A DNA stretch of 64,000 nucleotides from Fibrobacterota bacterium (GTDB lineage: Bacteria; Fibrobacterota; Chitinivibrionia; Chitinivibrionales; Chitinispirillaceae). The notes below the pieces were generated by a model. That model ran no database searches. It saw only the letters and a list, made by a program, of their open reading frames with translations, and was not told the DNA's origin. This document shows, one piece after another, positions 27,721-35,898 of the stretch. A program made the position numbers and the translations under genes. The stretch's first letter is position 1, and every line of letters begins with the position of its first letter. The stretch is taken from the NCBI GenBank assembly GCA_023436145.1, contig JAEZKP010000047.1, forward strand, positions 124,001 through 188,000. Reading direction: 5' to 3'.

Positions 27721-30700
27721 ATGAATTTCAGTAACGAAGAAAATCGTTTGTTTGCAGAAAGTATCATGGATACGATCCACGAGTCGCTGATTGTCCTGGA
27801 TAAGGATTTGAAGATAGTTTCTGCCAACCGCTCTTTTTACCGCAAGTTCCAGACAACCCCCGAGCAAACCGAAGGCCACCTCATATTTGATATAGGTAAC
27901 CGGAATTGGGATATTCCGGAATTCCGAAAATTGCTCGAAAAGGTTATCCCCGACAAAAGCACTATTGAAGATTTCGAAGTGCGGCATTCCTTCGAACCTA
28001 TCGGTGACAAAGTCATGCTGCTAAATGCCAGGTGCCTGATTACAGAACAGCACAGGCCAGAATTAATTCTCCTTGCAATCGAGGATGTCACAGAAAAGGT
28101 TTTTGCATGTAAAAAGCTGGTAGAATCGGAAGCAAAGTTTCACAGGCTTGTGGAACAGATCAATAGCATCATTATCGGTTTTGACCGGGAAGGCCAGATC
28201 ACCTATTTCAACCACTTCAGTGAAAAGCTCTTTGGTTATAAACGTCAAGAGGTGATTGGGAAACCCTTTGTAGGGATAATCATTCCTGTTATCGATTCCA
28301 GTAACAGGGACAATAGCTCCATTTGTAAAGATATCTTTTCTGATCCGGATAAGTATTACCAGAATGAGAGCGAAGGAGTACGCAAGGATGGCAGCAGGAT
28401 TTTATTCTCCTGGAGTGCCAGGGCTCTTTACGATTCAAAAGGTGCTGTATGCGAAATTCTTATCGATGGCAATGATATCACTGATTTTGCTCGCGAGCGT
28501 AAAGAGGCAGAGGAGAATGCATCCATACTGAATGCTCTGCTTGAGTTTATCCCTGAAGGGATAATGATAACCGATGAAAAGCATAAAATCCAGCGGGTCA
28601 GTAAGTACATGGGAGAGATATTTGGTATTTCCCTGGAGAAACTGTTCAACACCGATGAGCAACGTCGTTTAGAACTATTGGATTTACATTGGCCTGATGG
28701 TGAAAAACTCCGATCTCCTGGTGATCTTCCGCTCTCCAAATCGATATTAACAGGCAAGACCATGATAAATGTAGAACTGGTCTTGCATAAGAATGGTTAC
28801 ACAAAGTTCCTCTCGGTATCGGCAGCACCCGTTCGGGACATTCAAGGAAGGATCATTGGTGCGGTTGGAGGATGGCGTGACATTACCGCATTACGCAGGA
28901 GTATGATGGAGGTTGAGGAGCGAAAGCGGGTGCTGGAAGCATTGATGAAATATGCACCTATAGGTATTATACTTGCAGATAGAACCGGGGTTATCACCGA
29001 TGTCAGCAGGTTTCAGACAGAACTGCTTGGAATACAAGAAGATGATATTATTGGCAAAGAAGAACAACCGGAAAAGTGGCAGGTGCTGGAGCCAGCAACC
29101 CGAAAGGCTCTTCACTACCATTTTATGCCTCTTTGTCAAGCCATCCGCAGGCAATTAATAATCAAAGATCAGGAATTTTTACTGGCACGCGATAAAGAAG
29201 AGAAAGTGGTTTCACTATCAGCCGGCCCAGTGCTCGATGAAGACGGGAATGTGATCGGAGGTGTAGCCATATGGAGTGATATTACCGAGAACAAGCAGTT
29301 GATGAGAGCAATTACCGATCTGGCCAAATTCCCGGAAGAGGACCCATTACCGGTATTAAGACTCACAAGTAATGGTCTGATTCTTTACGGCAACAAAGCC
29401 AGTAAGGAATTATTAGCTGGCTTGCAGTGTCATATCAATTCGGTTATCCCGGAATCATGGAGGATTGCGGTGAAGGAGGTATTCTCAAGTAACAGTCGCA
29501 AAACGATCGAAGCTACCTGTTTAGGCCGTGTTCTTTCATTTGATTTGGTTCCTGTATCCGGGCAAGGATACATCAATGTTTACGCTCATGACATCACCAG
29601 GCGCCGTGCTGCCGAGGATGCCATGCGAAAAGCTCTGGAGAAAGCAGAAATCGGGGATCGTATGTTGAATGCGCTGATGGACAACGTTCCGGAGGGTATT
29701 TCTATCTGCGATAATGAAGGCATTCTCCGCATGGTTAGTAAACATGGTCAGGATTTGCTGGGTGATATACATGTGGGTATGAGTATCGATGAAATTGTTA
29801 AAAAATATCCGGTTTTTATCCAGGACGGCAAAACAGCAATGCCATTTAATGAACTCCCTCTGGTCAGAGCTATTAATGGCGAAACTGTGCGTGATGTAGA
29901 AATTATCGAAGAAAATTCGTATGGTCGTAAGCTGCCACTACTCTGCAACGCGGCTCCTATTCGCGACTCAGAGGGGCATGTTGTAAATGGTGTTTTAGTC
30001 TGGAGAGATATAATTACGCTGAAAAAGGCAGAGCAGGAGCTGCAGGAAAGTTATAAACGGTTTGCGACTGCATTTCGCGCCATACCCGATGCGTTAGTTA
30101 TTGCTGATATGAAAACTGGTGTAATAATAGATGTCAATGAAACCTGGGTTTCTCATTGGGGATACAGTATAGAGCAATCGGTAGGTCGACGCTCAACAGA
30201 GCTTGGTATTTACAGCAATATCAACGATAGAGATGAATTTTTGAAAATATTGCGGCAAGAGGGACGGGTAGAGAAATTTGAAATAGATTTACGCACCGCT
30301 GATGGCGAATTGCGAAATGCACTCCTCTATATCGAAAAACTTAAAATTCCCCATAAATCGTTTACACTAACCATAATTCATGACATAACCGAGCGGAAAC
30401 GAACTGAAAAGCAGGTCCAGAAGTATACTGAAGAACTTGCTGCTGCTTACCGGGATCTTGAATCATTCTCCTACTCTGTTTCGCATGATCTTAAAAATCC
30501 TCTGAGCACTATCAGTGGCTTTGTTGGATTTCTGCTGGAGGACTACTACACCGTTCTTGATGCTGAAGGGCAGTTTTTTCTTAAAAAGATCAACGAAGGC
30601 ATTAAGAAAATGCAAGCGCTAATTAATGATATTCTCAAGCTTTCTCTTATCGATAGACAAGAACTCGCACTCAAAGAGGTCAATCTTAGTGCTGTCGTTG

Positions 30701-31119
30701 GTGATTATGCAATGGAACTTAAAAACAGCGAGCCCGGGAGGAAGGCAGAGATTGTCATAGAGGATAATGTGCATACCTTTGGTGATCCGGGGCTTATTCA
30801 ACTGGCTTTGGAAAATCTTCTGCGGAACGCCTGGAAATTTACATCACATAAGGAGATCTCTCGAATTGAATTTGGTACTAAAACGGTAGACAATCGCACG
30901 GTTTACTTTGTCAGTGATAATGGTATTGGTTTCGACATGAAATATCAAGAAAAGATTTTCAAGCCGTTCCAGCGTGGTCATACAGAGAAGCAGTTCAGCG
31001 GGACCGGTGTAGGATTATCAATAGTACAAAGAGTAATTGTACGTCACGGAGGAAAGATCTGGGCAGAGGGAAAGGTGGGAGAAGGAGCGACATTCTACTT
31101 CACGCTGACACCACCATAG
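27721..31119 (+). CDS. Large multi-PAS sensor histidine kinase
   Basis: 1132-aa soluble sensor kinase with no membrane segments. Seven PAS-like units run in series at about 10-120, 135-260, 265-395, 405-520, 525-635 (weak), 645-770 and 775-900, most with a PAC-type close such as GGWRDIT or GVAIWSDITENK. HisKA follows with DLESFSYSVSHDLKNPL (H922), then HATPase with NLLRNAWKFTS, VSDNGIGFD and FSGTGVGLSIV. The kinase core matches that of 26293-27339 almost phrase by phrase, so the two are paralogues with different input ends. ATG 27721 lacks a clear ribosome binding site, but a stop lies just upstream. Cofactors and signals cannot be read from sequence. Confidence 0.93.
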   Translation: MNFSNEENRLFAESIMDTIHESLIVLDKDLKIVSANRSFYRKFQTTPEQTEGHLIFDIGNRNWDIPEFRKLLEKVIPDKSTIEDFEVRHSFEPIGDKVMLLNARCLITEQHRPELILLAIEDVTEKVFACKKLVESEAKFHRLVEQINSIIIGFDREGQITYFNHFSEKLFGYKRQEVIGKPFVGIIIPVIDSSNRDNSSICKDIFSDPDKYYQNESEGVRKDGSRILFSWSARALYDSKGAVCEILIDGNDITDFARERKEAEENASILNALLEFIPEGIMITDEKHKIQRVSKYMGEIFGISLEKLFNTDEQRRLELLDLHWPDGEKLRSPGDLPLSKSILTGKTMINVELVLHKNGYTKFLSVSAAPVRDIQGRIIGAVGGWRDITALRRSMMEVEERKRVLEALMKYAPIGIILADRTGVITDVSRFQTELLGIQEDDIIGKEEQPEKWQVLEPATRKALHYHFMPLCQAIRRQLIIKDQEFLLARDKEEKVVSLSAGPVLDEDGNVIGGVAIWSDITENKQLMRAITDLAKFPEEDPLPVLRLTSNGLILYGNKASKELLAGLQCHINSVIPESWRIAVKEVFSSNSRKTIEATCLGRVLSFDLVPVSGQGYINVYAHDITRRRAAEDAMRKALEKAEIGDRMLNALMDNVPEGISICDNEGILRMVSKHGQDLLGDIHVGMSIDEIVKKYPVFIQDGKTAMPFNELPLVRAINGETVRDVEIIEENSYGRKLPLLCNAAPIRDSEGHVVNGVLVWRDIITLKKAEQELQESYKRFATAFRAIPDALVIADMKTGVIIDVNETWVSHWGYSIEQSVGRRSTELGIYSNINDRDEFLKILRQEGRVEKFEIDLRTADGELRNALLYIEKLKIPHKSFTLTIIHDITERKRTEKQVQKYTEELAAAYRDLESFSYSVSHDLKNPLSTISGFVGFLLEDYYTVLDAEGQFFLKKINEGIKKMQALINDILKLSLIDRQELALKEVNLSAVVGDYAMELKNSEPGRKAEIVIEDNVHTFGDPGLIQLALENLLRNAWKFTSHKEISRIEFGTKTVDNRTVYFVSDNGIGFDMKYQEKIFKPFQRGHTEKQFSGTGVGLSIVQRVIVRHGGKIWAEGKVGEGATFYFTLTPP

Positions 31120-31251
31120 CTGTTCCCCACACCTCCAGATTATTCTTTCAATGATCCATTGTATCTGACACTACTGCATCTTTTAAACTTTTTAATCCTC
31201 ATTTTCAGCCGATCCGGTTACCGGCAAAATCCGCCAAAACAATCTACCAAT

Positions 31252-31612
31252 CAGTAGTGTCCGGTAAGTTACCAATGCTAAACAACCATTATGAAATAAA
31301 AGCATAAGGAATTTTAAAACGCCTGTCCACCACTCCCTCCGTAGCAGACTACTGCGGAGTGTGGGCGCAGTAGTCTGCTACGGAAGGCGGGCAGAGTTCG
31401 CGAAGTTCGCAGAGTTAAGAAAAAATTGGGGTTTATGTTAAAAAAGATATGTATTTCTGCATTTTCTCGTTATTCGAGCGAAGTCGAGAATAACCCTCAG
31501 CGTGCTCAGCGTCCTTTGCGTTTTAATTCTTGCTTTCTTTTCATAAAGGCTGTGGATTATTAAGCCTTTTTGTGGAATTTTTATGATATGTTAAATTAAC
31601 CGGGCACTACTG
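31252..31612. mobile_element. MITE-like element, 361 bp, with internal insertion
   Basis: Left end CAGTAGTGTCCGGTAA and right end TTAACCGGGCACTACTG form terminal inverted repeats (one mismatch in the outer 14). The first 60 bases match the 81-bp element at 37991-38071 (AATGCTAAACAA-CATTATGAAAT-AAAAGCATAAGG), then about 280 unrelated bases follow before the right end. No transposase is encoded. Flanking 9-mers TCTACCAAT and TCTGTCATT agree at six of nine positions, a possible worn target duplication. Confidence 0.75.
31339..31383. repeat. Perfect 17-bp inverted repeat inside the element
   Basis: CCGTAGCAGACTACTGC (31339-31355) pairs fully with its inverse at 31367-31383, with an 11-base loop. 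It would form a very stable hairpin in RNA or extruded DNA, with no T-run to suggest a terminator. Confidence 0.9.
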
Positions 31613-31814
31613 TCTGTCATTTGAGCAACATTTAATCACCGATTTATTTTTTAGTAGAAAACCAATTATTTTAACTCCACAAACATCATATTTTGAGCAA
31701 GGCAAACTCCTGAATTATATTAACTTTCTTTACTTTGCCATGCAGATTATGCTAAAATATGAGAATAATCTCCGGTTTTTATAAAAAAGTGCTATAAATA
31801 AGCGGAAATGTATC

Positions 31815-32117
31815 ATGTTTAGATTCATCATTTTTACGTTGTTACTATTGAGTTTTTCTCAAGTTTCATTTTCAAAAGATGTATATGTGAAAGGGTATTA
31901 CCGGAAAGACGGCACCTATGTCAGACCTCATATCCGCTCATCCCCGGACAAGTATAAATCTAATAACTATGGCCCATCCAGAACCAACGATCAGTTATTG
32001 AAACCGAAAACACGAGACAACGACAACGATGGTGTGCCCAATTATCTGGATACAGACGATGACAATGATGGGAAGAAGGATGATGAGGATAAGTCGCAGT
32101 ATGGGGGAAGAGGGTGA
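31815..32117 (+). CDS. Small exported protein with Ca-binding-type Asp repeats
   Basis: 100 aa. A signal peptide (FIIFTLLLLSFSQVSFS) is followed by a short conserved-looking block (DVYVKGYYRKDGTYVRPHIRS, residues about 21-41) and a thrombospondin type 3-like tail, DNDNDGVPNYLDTDDDNDGKKDDED (split here as DNDNDGVPNYLD and TDDDNDGKKDDED). Such D-x-D-x-D-G repeats bind calcium in other proteins. It is probably secreted or periplasmic; function unknown. The Shine-Dalgarno is weak (GGAAATG). It ends convergent with the arginine deiminase gene, with a hairpin between. Confidence 0.75.
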   Translation: MFRFIIFTLLLLSFSQVSFSKDVYVKGYYRKDGTYVRPHIRSSPDKYKSNNYGPSRTNDQLLKPKTRDNDNDGVPNYLDTDDDNDGKKDDEDKSQYGGRG

Positions 32118-32140
32118 GCACAATTTGAGGCGAAGAATTT

Positions 32141-32180
32141 GAATCCGCTGAACATCAAAAGTCTATTATTCAGCGGATTC
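32141..32180. terminator. Hairpin between convergent genes
   Basis: A perfect 12-base stem, GAATCCGCTGAA with TTCAGCGGATTC, and a 16-base loop, between the convergent genes ending at 32117 and 32225. There is no clear T-run on either strand, so termination may be weak or Rho-assisted. Confidence 0.6.
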
Positions 32181-32224
32181 GTAAATTTGCTGCTTCAAAA
32201 TTAATCTTTGCGAATCAACATTAA

Positions 32225-34327
32225 TTAAATATAACTTAACTCCGGCTCTTCAATTGTAATAAAAGCTTTACTTCCCAACTCCGATGGCTCGATTTCCCAC
32301 CATTTGAAATCAAAAGGCAGTCTTTTCACATTTGTTCCACAATGCACCTCACCGTCGGCGATATGATAGTAATACCAATCATCGATAAAATAGCAGGTTA
32401 ACTCTAATTTTGCCATTGCTTGCTTTACATATGATTCTACACAGCATTCACCATCTATTAAAGCACCGAAGGGTTTAGGTATTAATAAACGATCCCCCCA
32501 GACAACAAGATTAACCATACCAGGCATATATGCTGAGGCCTTTTCCGGGTTACTTTCATCCGAATAATAAAGCGCAGGTATATCTATAAAATCTTCATCG
32601 GTTATTCCCAACTCTCTTTTTAATATACCTTTATTATATTGTATCCGGCTCATATATCGGTCGTTAGCATCCCATACCTCTTTCCAGTTTAAGAGCTCCT
32701 TTGGAGTTTTTTCCATTAGTTTGCCTGCTATATTCCTCTTTCCTTCGAAAAATTTCACATCCAGTTCTTTTACTTTTTCAACAATTTCTTTAAAAACATG
32801 GGAACTGGGCATTACTACCTTGAATTTATCAGGTTCCTCAGGTTTACTACGGTCAGGAATAAAACTCACCATCTCATCAACATGACCCACCAGAAGCCAA
32901 TCGGTATATAGTTGAAACGGTTTTTGAACAATTTGATAATCAAGAAAATCTCTCATTGACAGTGTCATATTCCTTGACTCTGGATCATCTGACCTGGAAC
33001 CGCCATAATAGATCCTACCCATTGGATATCCTCTGACTGGTGGAGTTACATCAAGGTTTCCAAAGGAATCCAGAGAACTTTTTTTCCCTGTACCACCTCT
33101 AGTGATATACCCAACTTTCCCGGATTTGAACAAATCTACAATAGGGAAAGTATCAAGCCCCCTGTTTCGTGGAGAGTTTAAAACGACAGAAAGGCACTTG
33201 ACTGCACCTTCTTTGGAAGGATATTGTGAATACCCGAATTTGATTTCATCCTGTGCCCAGGGATCATTACGGTTAAATTTTTCTGGTATTATTTCTACAT
33301 TATTTGTACCAATTGCATTCTGTAATTGCTTAATGAACGAAGTATTTTTTTGATACCCATTTTGGTCAAAATAAGCATTGGATACTTCGTCAACATATAA
33401 CTTTTCCTGCAATTGGGTACTAGGGGTCATAATCCAGGGTGCTACTCTGAATTGTACACTTGCAATAAATGGATAGCCCGGATTCTTTGTACCACTAGGC
33501 ACTTCTCTAAAGATAGGAATCAGATCTTCACCTTCCTTAACTGCAAAATTGACTCCTATTCTTATCAACCCATCAAAATCCCTGTCTGCATACTGAGTTG
33601 CATAAGCCTGGAATGATAAAGAATTCCCTGTGCTAAAATCCAGTTCTTTCCATCTAATCTGAGTACCGCCTATAAACAGTTTCATATTATTGTCGTATAT
33701 AGCGACTCTTTGTGGATCTATTGCGTTTTGTAATTGTAATACTGGCACAATGTTATCCGGATAGCTATTGGGTCCTGATAAATTAATACTAAAATCACAA
33801 CTATTATTTTCCTGGGTCTTATCTGTACAGTCTACCATCAGAACAGGCCCGTTTTGCTCTTTTCCCCATTCCCAGTCCATATTGTCAGATGTTGGATCTG
33901 ATAATTGCCCGTTCCTTTTATAATCTGCCATTATTTTGAACTTGTAGGAGGTAAAACTGAATGTTTTTGTTCCAGTACCCGAACTCGTTCTATAAATAAC
34001 AGCGATTTTGCAGTCGTTTAAATTTTTACTCACCTGAGTCGATTCTAATCCAATACCTCCATCAGTCCATATCTCCATGTATTTCGTTGCATCAAACTCA
34101 AAGCCCGCTTTTTTCTCCTCATCCATCCAGAACAGTCTGACGTTAGTCAATCTATTAATTTTTATACTTTCTAAGTCCATAACATTGTCCTGAATCATTC
34201 TCCAGATATCGAATAAAACCCTTTGACCAAATATCAACACATTCTCAAATGTATCATATGCCTTTAATCCGGAATTGTCATCTCTATGAGATGTGCGGCG
34301 AAAGTAGATGTTTGCCAGATTGCTCAT
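32225..34327 (-). CDS. Protein-arginine deiminase (PAD), bacterial homologue
   Basis: 700-aa homologue of the vertebrate PAD enzymes, which turn protein arginine into citrulline. ATG 34327 has a strong AGGAGG site; an upstream frame extends 24 unlike residues. All four catalytic positions are present: Asp360 in WAQDEIKFGY, His482 and Asp484 in VGHVDE, and Cys663 in EVHCGTNVKR (human PAD4 D350, H471, D473, C645). Other shared blocks are SPRNRG, GYITRGG, SLDSFGNL, LKRELGI, IPKPFG and FKWW near the end. The first 300 residues correspond to the beta-sandwich N and middle domains. Two calcium-site positions differ as I recall PAD4 (E353 is Lys, D369 is Asn). No signal peptide or T9SS domain, so apparently cytoplasmic. 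Likely horizontally acquired. Confidence 0.93.
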   Translation of the reverse strand: MSNLANIYFRRTSHRDDNSGLKAYDTFENVLIFGQRVLFDIWRMIQDNVMDLESIKINRLTNVRLFWMDEEKKAGFEFDATKYMEIWTDGGIGLESTQVSKNLNDCKIAVIYRTSSGTGTKTFSFTSYKFKIMADYKRNGQLSDPTSDNMDWEWGKEQNGPVLMVDCTDKTQENNSCDFSINLSGPNSYPDNIVPVLQLQNAIDPQRVAIYDNNMKLFIGGTQIRWKELDFSTGNSLSFQAYATQYADRDFDGLIRIGVNFAVKEGEDLIPIFREVPSGTKNPGYPFIASVQFRVAPWIMTPSTQLQEKLYVDEVSNAYFDQNGYQKNTSFIKQLQNAIGTNNVEIIPEKFNRNDPWAQDEIKFGYSQYPSKEGAVKCLSVVLNSPRNRGLDTFPIVDLFKSGKVGYITRGGTGKKSSLDSFGNLDVTPPVRGYPMGRIYYGGSRSDDPESRNMTLSMRDFLDYQIVQKPFQLYTDWLLVGHVDEMVSFIPDRSKPEEPDKFKVVMPSSHVFKEIVEKVKELDVKFFEGKRNIAGKLMEKTPKELLNWKEVWDANDRYMSRIQYNKGILKRELGITDEDFIDIPALYYSDESNPEKASAYMPGMVNLVVWGDRLLIPKPFGALIDGECCVESYVKQAMAKLELTCYFIDDWYYYHIADGEVHCGTNVKRLPFDFKWWEIEPSELGSKAFITIEEPELSYI

Positions 34328-34678
34328 AAAATCCTCCTGATGAATTTGATGGTGAATGTGATGGATATTGGTTACAGCTAATACAGAACCTTTAATCAAA
34401 TACTTTTCAAGAACAGGAAACTACAATGGACGTAACGGTCAATATTAACACACAGGATCGGAGAATTTCAAAAAAATAAGAGAGGTTGTTTTGTCATTCG
34501 AATAGATAAAATAATACAAATCTTTTCAAAAGGAAGTATTTATCTGATAAAAAATCTACCATACACACAGGTCAGGCAGGATCATAGCACAATAATTGGA
34601 AAAATGCACTCACTGTATCCTTGCTCAAATGGGAATAACCCTTTGTAACATTTTATTAACAGTTCCAAGGAGGTAATT

Positions 34679-35449
34679 ATGAAAAAAGTATCATTCTTCT
34701 CAATTTCCGTATTCATTATAGCTAATTCTGCCATGGTTGGTAGCACTCCTATCGATGTAATCAGTCATATTTATAATATAGATGTGGGGTTTATTGGGGC
34801 ACCACGTTATTACAATGAGAGCAGGCATGCATTCGATGCATCCAAAGGTTCGGGAGGTTCGTTAACTCAAATGATAAAAGGACCTGCAATTACTACGTGC
34901 TCTGCAACAATTTATGAATTCGGTATAAGAACAGTTGCGGGTAATTTTGATTTTTTTCAAGCTTACTCACAAGCCAATGCTCAATGGCTCTTCCAGACCA
35001 ACGCAGAGCATCTCCAAGTTGAAATAAACGCACAAACTGAAGGTTCTGCCAATGGTGAGGCAAATACAAGCTGCAGATGGTTACTCTATGATATAACAAG
35101 AGGTATAATCGACCATGGGTCATTCGATTTTACACACAGTGGATTTATACAAGACAATTGGGATGAAATTTATCAAGAAGAATTTCTTGAATTCGCTAGT
35201 TTTAAAGCCAATCGCACCTGGAAACTCGAGCCATATGCTACATATGGTTTGATAATTGATAGCCGTTGCGAAACCTGGATGGGGGGACCATTTATAGATA
35301 TTTCATTTTCAATTACTGAAGTCTCAGTGCCAGAGCCATCTTTCTTTCAGTTTATTACCACTTCTTTTGCAATATTTGTGTTTTTTATTTTTGGAACTAA
35401 TAACCTAAAAAGAATGTCAAAGTGGTTAAACATAACTTGTTTCGTGTAA
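34679..35449 (+). CDS. Exported PEP-CTERM protein of unknown function
   Basis: 256 aa with an N-terminal signal peptide (KKVSFFSISVFIIANSAMVGS) and a C-terminal PEP-CTERM tail. The tail is VPEPS, a hydrophobic helix (FFQFITTSFAIFVFFIFG) and a short basic end (NNLKRMSKW), the recognition signal for an exosortase. The middle (about 25-215) is probably beta-rich, with FGIRTVAGNFDFFQAYSQANAQWLF split across strands, and has no family I recognise. GGAGGT precedes the ATG. It is divergent from the PAD gene, with about 350 bases between the starts. No exosortase is in the window. Confidence 0.8.
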   Translation: MKKVSFFSISVFIIANSAMVGSTPIDVISHIYNIDVGFIGAPRYYNESRHAFDASKGSGGSLTQMIKGPAITTCSATIYEFGIRTVAGNFDFFQAYSQANAQWLFQTNAEHLQVEINAQTEGSANGEANTSCRWLLYDITRGIIDHGSFDFTHSGFIQDNWDEIYQEEFLEFASFKANRTWKLEPYATYGLIIDSRCETWMGGPFIDISFSITEVSVPEPSFFQFITTSFAIFVFFIFGTNNLKRMSKWLNITCFV

Positions 35450-35559
35450 GGCAGGAGAAAAAAGTGGAAGTTTTGATATAATGTACATCTGGATTCTGCC
35501 ACCAATTGGACATCATACAGAATAATGACAAATGTTTGTAATTCAGATGAGTATTTTCA

Positions 35560-35589
35560 AAAAAAAAAGGCCGAACTAGTCGGCCTTTA
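35560..35589 (-). terminator. Terminator after tRNA-Ala
   Basis: On the minus strand AAGGCCGA-ctag-TTCGGCCTT is followed by at least nine T. It lies about 10 bases past the tRNA 3' end. Confidence 0.88.
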
Positions 35590-35598
35590 ATACTTAAA

Positions 35599-35671
35599 TG
35601 GAGTTGAGGGGGATCGAACCCCTGACCCTCAGACTGCCAGCCTGATGCTCTCCCAGCTGAGCTACAACCCC
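35599..35671 (-). tRNA. tRNA-Ala, anticodon GGC
   Basis: A 73-base cloverleaf on the minus strand. The acceptor GGGGTTG pairs with CAACTCC and keeps the alanine identity pair G3:U70. The anticodon stem TCAGG/TCTGA holds the loop CTGGCAG, with anticodon GGC reading GCC and GCU. The T arm AGGGG-TTCGATC-CCCCT is regular, and the discriminator is A. CCA is not encoded. Confidence 0.96.
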
Positions 35672-35898
35672 GCTATTTCTCTTAATCGAAGTGCTATAAA
35701 TTAATTAAAGGAACCTCCCCTGGCAAGAAAAAGAAGTCATTAATTTAATTATAAGCGGAAAAACCATAAAAACCAACCTCCAAAAATTTTATACCCTGCC
35801 TGTAGCAAAAACCTTTTTCCAAACGTTTTACATCTGAGTGCGCACCAGATACCAAAGTTCTTACTTGTCCCTACAAACCTCTAAAAGGTGGTATTATC

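Larger units (their letters stand above)
31120..31814. other. Long intergenic region holding a TIR element and low-complexity repeats
   Basis: 695 bases with no gene. It contains the terminal-inverted-repeat element at 31252-31612, a 17-base perfect palindrome, and phrases such as GTTCGCGAAGTTCGCAGAG and CTCAGCGTGCTCAGCGTCC of the kind seen in dispersed intergenic repeats. The last 200 bases are AT-rich and probably hold the promoter of the next gene, though no good box is seen. Confidence 0.6.
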
